Below, piece by piece: positions 1 through 4,986 of a DNA stretch of 7,534 nucleotides. The stretch is from contig JAKQSH010000229.1 of NCBI GenBank assembly GCA_029570245.1, forward strand, positions 1 to 7,534. Direction: 5' to 3'. The notes below the pieces were generated by a model. That model did no database searches. It was not told the origin of the DNA and saw nothing but the letters and a program-made list of their open reading frames with translations. The number at the start of each line of letters is the position of its first letter. Within the stretch, counting starts at the first letter, position 1. The position numbers and the translations under genes were made by a program. Origin of the DNA: Deltaproteobacteria bacterium (GTDB taxonomy: Bacteria; Myxococcota_A; SURF-8).

Positions 1-5
1 GTTTT

Positions 6-212
6 TCATTCATTCAATGTTACCAGCAGCAGAGTCAGAATTCCGCAGATGCCTGCCGCGAGAAGCGCAGCGTTAGAAAGCCTGCGTGTTGCGTTTTCGT
101 AAGCCATGGCAAGGGGGGCGCCGCTTTTTCGTATGTTTGCCGCAACAATCCGCAGCAGCAGGGCGACGAGCAGCAGTATAGCACATATTGCAAAACCGAT
201 CTCCGGCGGCAT
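6..212 (-). CDS. Small two-helix membrane protein, unknown function
   Basis: I do not recognise this 68-residue protein. It has two hydrophobic segments, at about residues 5-25 (rich in I, L, A and V) and 46-65, separated by a basic, polar loop of about 20 residues containing RK and RR pairs. This predicts a small inner-membrane hairpin protein. I chose the ATG at 210-212 because a GGAG sequence sits 7 nt upstream. The same frame stays open to a GTG at 276-278, which would add 22 basic residues and overlap the upstream gene by 46 bp with no visible ribosome site, so I consider it less likely. The gene starts 20 bp after the stop of the radical SAM gene on the same strand, with no terminator between, so the two are probably one operon. 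The second helix ends only about three residues before the C terminus. The reading frame closes with TGA at 6-8, so the gene is complete. Function cannot be assigned; a membrane anchor or partner for the upstream enzyme is only a guess. Confidence 0.6.
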   Translation of the reverse strand: MPPEIGFAICAILLLVALLLRIVAANIRKSGAPLAMAYENATRRLSNAALLAAGICGILTLLLVTLNE

Positions 213-219
213 CCGCAAA

Positions 220-223
220 CTCC
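220..223 (-). promoter_or_regulatory. Ribosome binding site deciding the start of the small membrane protein
   Basis: Read on the minus strand, GGAG lies here with a 7-nt spacer before the ATG at 210-212. It falls in the 20-bp gap after the TAA of the radical SAM gene. This supports the 68-residue form over the longer GTG-started form. Confidence 0.5.
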
Positions 224-232
224 AGTTTCGAA

Positions 233-2080
233 TTACGAAAGAGTGCATACGCCGCGCGTGAATCCGCACAGCCGGCACATTTCGGGCGGTTCGAAGCTTA
301 AAGCCTCGTCTCTGAAACGGGCGTATTCTTCCGAGTCCAGAATTTCAGGCAGAGGCGTTCTGTCAACATGTCCGAAGCTCAGCCCGCGCACCACGCCTTC
401 GACTCCGTCAAAGCAGATCGGCGAAGCTTCAATTGAAAAATGCGGGCAGCAGGCGCCAAGGCTCATATCGGCTCTTACAATGCAACGCCTGTCCAGTTCG
501 AAGGCGCAGGGGCCGACCTCCTGCGGAGAGATTGCAACCGGATACATTTCTATTCCGCTACGGGCGGCGGCTTCACGGGCCGAAGCCAGCGATTTTTTCA
601 ACAGCGTCATATCGCCGTATGGACTTGAGCGCCTTTCTATTTCGGCGCTGAAGGAAACGAAAGGCTGTGGAATGAACAGGCCGAATCCGGCGCGGGCCGC
701 AGCTTCAACGTCTTCCGCCATGTGCGGCAGGTTTTCACGCTGTACAAGGTAACTGGCGACGAATTCTGTTCGCTTGCCCCAGTATTTCTGTGCGTTCTTA
801 AGGCTTTGCAGCATGTCTTCCAGTCTGCCGTCGCGCAACTGCGAGAAAAGCGCCGGATTGAAGCTCGAAAGCGAAACAGCCACGGTTTCCGGCGGTGAAG
901 CCGCCATTTGTTCTGCACGTTTTTCCGAAAGAAACATGCCGCTGGTGGTCATGCCGCTTTTTACGCCGGCTGCTTTTATATATGACAGTATTTCCGGCAG
1001 TTCCCGCCGCGCCAGCGGTTCTCCGAAACCTACCAGCCAGATCGTTTCCGTATATGGAGCGATATTGTCGATGGCTTTGAAAATCTGTTCCAGCGGAGGA
1101 TCGGGAATTGTCGTTTTCCGGTTCTTCAGAAAACAGCTGGCGCAGTTGAGCGGGCATTTCTGCGTAACTTCGAAGTATACTATGGAAAGCCGTTTCTGCT
1201 CGCGCTGGTGTTTCTCGCGGTCTTCAACCTGAAAGACGGCGTTGGCCTGCGATCTGTCAACGGGCTTCTGGAATTTTGCAAGCTGTTCTTCCGCAACAGG
1301 TGACGCCTGAATCTTCAGCGCGGCGCAAACTTCTCCGGGAAGCCCTGGGCAAAGCTCTTTTACTGTGCAGGCCGAACAGGCGGAAATGCGGATGTGGCGA
1401 TTTTTATCGGTTTCAATCGGAAATATAAGTTTCGGCCATGTTTCAGATGGCGATATACACGGCGCAAAGCCGGAGTAAACAAAAAATGATACTGGAAAAC
1501 CAAGCTTGTCACCGAGGGATGCGATAGTTTGCATTCCGGCGGAAAACTCCGGGTTCCCGATTGCGGCGGCGGCGGTCGCAGCGCTTGAAAGCGTAACCTG
1601 CAGTTCATTTATCGGCAGATGTTTTTCACTGAACGAATCCGCCCAGGCCGCAAGATTTTCAATGGACGCGAAATCGACGTTAAGGCGCGCCGATAGTCCG
1701 ACGCCTTCCGGCGGAAGTCTGACTGTATCGCCGAGCATCGTTCCTGTGTTCAGGTTCAACATGAGTTCAGTCAAGCCGTCTTCCACCAGGTCTTCGTATT
1801 GGCTAAACAGCGCGCTGTGCTGCGGAGGCAGCAAAAGTCCGGCCTTGCGTTCGTATCTGGTAATGATTTCTACAGCTTTCGCCAGCTGTGCCTGTTCTGT
1901 TCCGGGTGGAATTGCAAGATAAAGACGATCTATTGCATCGGGAATGGTCTGCATGCGCAGTTCCAGATCGACGAAAGCCGATTTCCCACGGCTGAGCGCC
2001 AGTGGGAAAAAATAATAGTGGGGAGGAAAGCCGCGCAGCAGCATGCCGATATTCGGTTTTTCCGGCGTTATCGTTTCCAT
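233..2080 (-). CDS. Radical SAM protein with C-terminal SPASM-like cluster region and an extra central cysteine cluster
   Basis: This 615-residue protein should bind S-adenosylmethionine on a [4Fe-4S] cluster and start radical chemistry in the cytoplasm; the substrate is unknown. The canonical CxxxCxxC motif is C309, C313, C316 (KCPLNCASC), after a typical beta-strand (IVYFEVTQ). GFGEP at 351-355 matches the SAM-binding GGEP motif. The C-terminal part carries C525, C533, C544, C545, C556 and a final C602-x2-C605-x6-C612 group, which fits SPASM/twitch auxiliary Fe-S binding. Unusually, residues 235-252 hold another cluster (C235-x2-C238-x5-C244-PG, then C252) that resembles the end of a SPASM domain but precedes the catalytic domain. 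Residues 12-60 have a faint look of an SpsF-like nucleotidyltransferase start (GKSAF, then LYLAIPPG). A multi-domain layout of this sort, with a nucleotidyltransferase-like N terminus, recalls spirochaete 'spiro-SPASM' proteins, a tentative comparison from memory. The ATG at 2078-2080 is preceded by GGAAG about 5 nt upstream. It is the first gene of an operon with the small membrane protein. Confidence 0.88.
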   Translation of the reverse strand: METITPEKPNIGMLLRGFPPHYYFFPLALSRGKSAFVDLELRMQTIPDAIDRLYLAIPPGTEQAQLAKAVEIITRYERKAGLLLPPQHSALFSQYEDLVEDGLTELMLNLNTGTMLGDTVRLPPEGVGLSARLNVDFASIENLAAWADSFSEKHLPINELQVTLSSAATAAAAIGNPEFSAGMQTIASLGDKLGFPVSFFVYSGFAPCISPSETWPKLIFPIETDKNRHIRISACSACTVKELCPGLPGEVCAALKIQASPVAEEQLAKFQKPVDRSQANAVFQVEDREKHQREQKRLSIVYFEVTQKCPLNCASCFLKNRKTTIPDPPLEQIFKAIDNIAPYTETIWLVGFGEPLARRELPEILSYIKAAGVKSGMTTSGMFLSEKRAEQMAASPPETVAVSLSSFNPALFSQLRDGRLEDMLQSLKNAQKYWGKRTEFVASYLVQRENLPHMAEDVEAAARAGFGLFIPQPFVSFSAEIERRSSPYGDMTLLKKSLASAREAAARSGIEMYPVAISPQEVGPCAFELDRRCIVRADMSLGACCPHFSIEASPICFDGVEGVVRGLSFGHVDRTPLPEILDSEEYARFRDEALSFEPPEMCRLCGFTRGVCTLS

Positions 2081-2146
2081 TTTCGCTTCCGTCCAGTTTG
2101 AGCCGCCTCTGTTGCCTGATTCCCGTATGCAGAATTTTGTTCAAAT

Positions 2147-2176
2147 ATTCTAACCCTGCCTGACGGGAACTGTCAA
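2147..2176 (-). promoter_or_regulatory. Sigma-70-type promoter for the radical SAM operon
   Basis: On the minus strand, a perfect -35 box TTGACA (2176-2171) is followed after 18 bp by TAGAAT (2152-2147), a 5-of-6 match to the -10 consensus. Transcription would start near 2140, giving a leader of about 60 nt before the ATG at 2080. The left arm of the inverted repeat at 2181-2193 lies only 4 bp upstream of the -35 box, where a regulator could contact polymerase. Confidence 0.6.
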
Positions 2177-2180
2177 ACGT

Positions 2181-2241
2181 CTGACTCATCCCCGGTTTTA
2201 CTGTTTCTTCGATTTTTTCAGAATTACTGGGGATGAGTCAG
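2181..2241. repeat. Perfect 13-bp inverted repeat with 35-nt spacer, candidate operator
   Basis: The arm ctgactcatcccc (2181-2193) is exactly reverse-complemented at 2229-2241. The match continues inward for three more positions with one mismatch. Each arm also contains the smaller palindrome TGACTCA. The spacer is AT-rich, and no T-run follows either arm, so it does not look like an intrinsic terminator. It lies between the two divergent promoters, beside the minus-strand -35 box and about 30 bp upstream of the plus-strand one. A shared regulator binding both arms, possibly with DNA looping, is the simplest reading; the regulator is not in this window. Confidence 0.6.
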
Positions 2242-2270
2242 CATTAGGGCAAGTTAAGCAGGCAATATTC

Positions 2271-2299
2271 TTGACTTAAACGAGTACGCGAGATATAAT
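2271..2299 (+). promoter_or_regulatory. Strong sigma-70-type promoter for the cpoB-LysM operon
   Basis: TTGACT (2271-2276) and a perfect TATAAT (2294-2299) are separated by the optimal 17 bp. Transcription should begin at about 2306, just in front of the 18-bp palindrome at 2311-2328. It is the closest match to consensus of the promoters seen in the window. Confidence 0.72.
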
Positions 2300-2310
2300 T
2301 TAGACAAATA

Positions 2311-2328
2311 TAAGCATAATTATGCTTA
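2311..2328. promoter_or_regulatory. 18-bp perfect palindrome in the initially transcribed region, candidate operator
   Basis: The sequence taagcataattatgctta is a perfect palindrome with no spacer. It covers about +6 to +23 relative to the predicted start of transcription, and it includes the ATG at 2322. The position is typical of a repressor site that blocks promoter clearance. As RNA it would form at most a weak AT-rich hairpin, so a protein-binding DNA site is more likely than an RNA element. Confidence 0.5.
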
Positions 2329-3095
2329 AATGGATGTCAAAAATGGAAATCTTGGCCTCAATAATCGAGAAATTTCTGTCGAAAATTTCCAGAACAGCTC
2401 TTTTTGCTGTATTATTGTGGCTGACGGCTTGTGCCGCCGAAAACAACGATGCTTTGAAAAAAGATATTGAGGGGCTCAAGCAGAATGTGGCCGAGCTTAA
2501 CCGACGATTGAGCAATGCCGATGTGCAGATTGAGGAACTCAACAACAATCTGCTCATCATGCAGGACAGACTGGAAAAAGCCGCCGGAAATTCGACGCCA
2601 AGCGTCCCCGGAGAACAGCTCAAAGTCGTCAAGCTGGTGCCAAAGGAAGAACAGACGCCGCTTATTGTCCTGACACCTTCACGAACATCTGCCGTTAAAG
2701 AGGGCAGTAAAAACGGACAGGTGCTTTACGATGAAGCTCTGGCTAAATTCAGAGAAGCGAAGTATAATGAAGCCCTGAGCCTCTTTACAAGATACCGTGA
2801 GCTGTATCATACCGGAGACCTGACTGACAACGCAATTTATTGGTCCGGTAGAGTATACATGGAAATGGGTGAATATCAGAAAGCTATCGGCACATTCATG
2901 CAGGTCTTCGACTTTCCTGACACCAACAAAGGAGCCGATGCTTTATTGCAAATAGCTCTGGCTTATGAGAAAATGGGGAATCAGGTTTATGCCCTGGATA
3001 CCTGGCAGCAGATACTGTACACCTTCCCCGGCACTGAAGCTGCCGAGGTGGCAAACAGGCGGCTGTCCGAAATAAAAGAAATTCCGCAGCAATAA
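2322..3095 (+). CDS. cpoB: CpoB/YbgF-like lipoprotein with coiled coil and TPR repeats
   Basis: This 257-residue envelope protein matches the layout of CpoB (YbgF), which in Enterobacteria links the Tol-Pal system to peptidoglycan synthesis during cell constriction. A hydrophobic stretch at 25-35 ends in the lipobox LTAC (C37), so the mature protein should be lipidated and start at C37; E. coli CpoB is soluble instead. Residues 42-87 form a heptad-like coiled coil, as in the CpoB trimerisation region. A variable proline/serine-containing linker follows (90-130). Residues 134-238 hold three TPR-like helical pairs, the last with ALAYEKMG and a typical TFPGTEAAEVANRRL ending. No tol or pal gene is visible, so orthology is by architecture only. 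The start is uncertain: the ATG at 2322 lies inside a palindrome, about 16 nt after the predicted transcription start, and lacks a ribosome site. ATGs at 2334 and 2343 are alternatives, the latter with a weak GGA 7 nt upstream. The LysM gene follows after 16 bp. Confidence 0.82.
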   Translation: MLKWMSKMEILASIIEKFLSKISRTALFAVLLWLTACAAENNDALKKDIEGLKQNVAELNRRLSNADVQIEELNNNLLIMQDRLEKAAGNSTPSVPGEQLKVVKLVPKEEQTPLIVLTPSRTSAVKEGSKNGQVLYDEALAKFREAKYNEALSLFTRYRELYHTGDLTDNAIYWSGRVYMEMGEYQKAIGTFMQVFDFPDTNKGADALLQIALAYEKMGNQVYALDTWQQILYTFPGTEAAEVANRRLSEIKEIPQQ

Positions 3096-3111
3096 ATCAC
3101 AGGAGAAGCGG

Positions 3112-4443
3112 ATGAGAAAGTATCAGGCTGCACTTTTGGCGATATCAATGATTTTTATCGGTTCCGGCTATGCGCTGGCTCAGGAGCAACTTGACGAGAG
3201 CTACGAAATCAAGGGTGGCGAATCACCCGAAAATGCCGAAGAAAACATGTACGACACCCGCGATTATCAGGAAGATTACGGCGAGCCTGCAGAAGTTCCA
3301 GACAGCGAAGAATGGGGCCGGGAAGAAAAGCAGAAACCGGTGAAAGGCGGCTGGGGAGGCAAAGACGGACAATCCGCTACAGGTGGAGAAGAAATGAACA
3401 TCAGCGGAGACGCCCCCAAAAAGGTGATCGTCCAGGAAGGCGACACACTGTGGGACCTCTGCGCCACGCATCTTGGAAATCCCTGGTACTGGCAGAAGGT
3501 CTGGGCGATGAACAAGCACATCGCCAACCCGCACTGGATTTATCCCGGAAACGTCATTTATTTCAACGAAACTCCCGGAACCGGAACAATGGTCAGCGCC
3601 GAAGGCGAAAACGATCCGGCTCAGAATGAAGAAGAAAGCGCCGGAACCGATGAACTCGGACATATCCCGGACATTCTTGACGAACAGGAATGGGGCGAAG
3701 TCGGTGATGGCGGCAAATACCGCCTCAAAGACTATTTCACAACCGTTTCCGGCATGGGCTACGATTTCTACAATTTCCGCCGCGACGGATTTATCGCCTA
3801 TAAAGAATTGCAGTACACCGGAAGAATCACAAACTCCCCGGAAGAAAACATACTGCTTGTTGAAGGCAACTTGATTTACATTAAACCCGAGGGAAAAATG
3901 GATTTCAAAGTCGGCAAGACTTACCAGATTTTCCGGCAGGGAGCAAAAGTCAGACATCCGGCCACCGGAGACAAACTCGGCGTAAAAGTCGAAATTCTCG
4001 GACAGTGCGAAGTCATCAGACTTTCCAGCAAAAACGTCGCAACGGCACGTATCACGCAGTCGTACTCCGAAATCGAACGCGGTGATCTTGTGCGCCCGTG
4101 GAACGATCCGGTGCGCGACATCCGTCCTCGCCGTAATAAAGTCAGTCTTCAGGGCTATGTTGTGGCACGCATGGGCGATAACGATATCATAACCGAACAG
4201 CAGATAGTATACCTCGACAAGGGTGTCTCGCACGGCATCGAAGAAGGCAACCGCCTCTTTGTAATCCGCAAACTGGATTACGAACCAAACAGTCACAGTC
4301 TTGACAAAGATGACCTGCCATTCGAGAAAATCGGAGAACTGGTGGTTCTTTCCGCCGGGCATCAGACCAGTGTCGCCATGGTTTCCACCAGCCTGATCGG
4401 AATCGAAGTCGGCGACAAGATTGTAATGGAAAAGAACTACTGA
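3112..4443 (+). CDS. Exported LysM peptidoglycan-binding protein with two C-terminal FlgT-like repeats
   Basis: This 443-residue secreted protein probably binds peptidoglycan in the periplasm. Residues 1-23 are a Sec signal peptide (MRK start, hydrophobic core, cleavage after ALA). An acidic, low-complexity region rich in E, D and G follows (24-100). The LysM domain is at about 104-151, with VIVQEGDTLWDL at its start, the aromatic NPWYWQKVW in the middle and NPHWIYPGNVIYF at its end. This tryptophan-rich variant is familiar from deltaproteobacterial LysM proteins. A second acidic linker leads to a C-terminal part with two similar segments, about 253-329 and 364-437. Each runs from a 'VGKTYQIFR' or 'EEGNRLFVIR' strand through a 'LGxxxE' or 'IGELVV' strand to a closing GDLV or GDKIV, recalling the FlgT C-terminal fold. 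The start is set by AGGAG at 3101-3105, 6 nt upstream of the ATG. It is co-transcribed with the cpoB-like gene and ends 22 bp before a strong terminator. No catalytic domain is visible, so it is more likely structural than a hydrolase. Confidence 0.85.
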   Translation: MRKYQAALLAISMIFIGSGYALAQEQLDESYEIKGGESPENAEENMYDTRDYQEDYGEPAEVPDSEEWGREEKQKPVKGGWGGKDGQSATGGEEMNISGDAPKKVIVQEGDTLWDLCATHLGNPWYWQKVWAMNKHIANPHWIYPGNVIYFNETPGTGTMVSAEGENDPAQNEEESAGTDELGHIPDILDEQEWGEVGDGGKYRLKDYFTTVSGMGYDFYNFRRDGFIAYKELQYTGRITNSPEENILLVEGNLIYIKPEGKMDFKVGKTYQIFRQGAKVRHPATGDKLGVKVEILGQCEVIRLSSKNVATARITQSYSEIERGDLVRPWNDPVRDIRPRRNKVSLQGYVVARMGDNDIITEQQIVYLDKGVSHGIEEGNRLFVIRKLDYEPNSHSLDKDDLPFEKIGELVVLSAGHQTSVAMVSTSLIGIEVGDKIVMEKNY

Positions 4444-4465
4444 TCAGAAACTCCAGGCCAGAAAC

Positions 4466-4494
4466 AAAAACGCGGTCATAAGACCGCGTTTTTT
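4466..4494. terminator. Bidirectional intrinsic terminator between convergent genes
   Basis: A 12-bp perfect stem (aaaaacgcggtc, 4466-4477, with its complement at 4482-4493) encloses the 4-nt loop ataa. It has a GC-rich core and is followed by T6 on the plus strand; on the minus strand T5 follows. It lies 22 bp after the LysM stop and about 67 bp after the ferredoxin stop, so it can end both convergent transcripts. Confidence 0.9.
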
Positions 4495-4561
4495 CTTTAT
4501 GCTTTTTGATTTGTCCGGCTGTGGCAGCTCGAACAGCTCCGTGCCGGATAATGGCGCAGAT

Positions 4562-4768
4562 TCACTTTCTGGGGTGATCGGGATCGGCTACGGGAGCTTC
4601 AGTCGGGCAGACTGCGTAGCACTGCGGTTCATCGAAGAATCCAACACACTCGGTGCATTTCGCGGGGTCGATCACGTATTTTTCATCGCCTTCGCTGATG
4701 GCGTTATTGGGGCATTCCGATTCGCAAGCGCCACAGGCTACACATTCGTCAGTAATTTTATAGGCCAT
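4562..4768 (-). CDS. yfhL: YfhL/Allochromatium-type 2[4Fe-4S] ferredoxin
   Basis: This 68-residue cytoplasmic electron carrier binds two [4Fe-4S] clusters. The first motif is C9-x2-C12-x2-C15-x3-C19-P. The second is C38-x2-C41-x8-C50-x3-C54-P, within CTECVGFFDEPQCYAVCP. The eight-residue insertion between the second and third cysteines, and the ECVG...EPQC signature, define the YfhL/Allochromatium vinosum ferredoxin group, whose clusters have unusually low and unequal potentials. It is shorter than most family members: the usual C-terminal acidic helix after 'DPDH' is missing and the protein ends at PRK. The ATG at 4766-4768 has GGAGG (4778-4774) 5 nt upstream. The gene has its own promoter and appears monocistronic. 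The electron donor and acceptor are not evident; supplying Fe-S or radical SAM enzymes is possible but not shown. Confidence 0.93.
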   Translation of the reverse strand: MAYKITDECVACGACESECPNNAISEGDEKYVIDPAKCTECVGFFDEPQCYAVCPTEAPVADPDHPRK

Positions 4769-4823
4769 TTAATCCTCCGTTAAGTATTGAAAAGGGTTTC
4801 TGCTTCCCGTAAGTTCCGGCGCT

Positions 4824-4852
4824 AATCTAAATTAATTGCTGCCGATTGTCAA
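4824..4852 (-). promoter_or_regulatory. Sigma-70-type promoter for the ferredoxin gene
   Basis: On the minus strand, a perfect TTGACA (4852-4847) is followed after 17 bp by TAGATT (4829-4824), a 4-of-6 match to the -10 box. Transcription would start near 4817, leaving a leader of about 50 nt. The same TTGACA plus TAGA-type -10 pattern occurs in front of the radical SAM gene. Confidence 0.5.
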
Positions 4853-4916
4853 TGTTTTGAAATACCGCAATGACCGGCATATGACAATACAAAAATCCCG
4901 CAGACAACAATACTTT

Positions 4917-4957
4917 CTGCCGACATTGCCGGCAGGCGGAACGGAGTCCGCCTGCCG
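4917..4957. repeat. Three-arm hairpin element downstream of the large repeat-propeller gene, possible terminator
   Basis: A perfect 11-bp GC-rich stem pairs cggcaggcgga (4930-4940) with 4947-4957 around a 6-nt loop. The first arm can also pair with ctgccg at 4917-4922, so two mutually exclusive hairpins are possible. The element starts about 30 bp after the stop of the minus-strand gene ending at 4987, as expected of a transcription end site or 3' stabiliser. In that direction no T-run follows the stem, so it is not a standard intrinsic terminator. A REP-like repeat is the main alternative. Confidence 0.45.
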
Positions 4958-4986
4958 AAAAAGCCATCAAATTAATGCATAGTAAT

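Noticed and set aside
2181..2241. The spaced inverted repeat as an intrinsic terminator or mobile-element end
   Set aside because: The 35-nt loop and lack of a T-run argue against a terminator. There is no transposase or target duplication to support a mobile element.
2081..2321. A RiPP precursor peptide near the radical SAM/SPASM gene
   Set aside because: I looked for a short gene with a leader and a cysteine-, threonine- or repeat-rich core in the intergenic region and downstream. Only the two-helix membrane protein was found, and it does not look like a precursor.
3223..4362. Long antisense open frame (379 codons) opposite the LysM gene
   Set aside because: The plus-strand gene has a signal peptide, LysM domain and good ribosome site. 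The antisense frame has no recognisable domain and is explained by the codon bias of the real gene.
4499..4783. Plus-strand frame starting MLFDLSGCGSS, resembling a lipoprotein lipobox
   Set aside because: There is no hydrophobic signal region before the cysteine, it starts inside the terminator's downstream edge, and the rest is antisense to the clear ferredoxin gene.
4829..4967. Minus-strand frame of about 46 codons between the large gene and the ferredoxin gene
   Set aside because: It has no ribosome site, runs through the perfect hairpin at 4930-4957 and the ferredoxin promoter, and encodes nothing recognisable.
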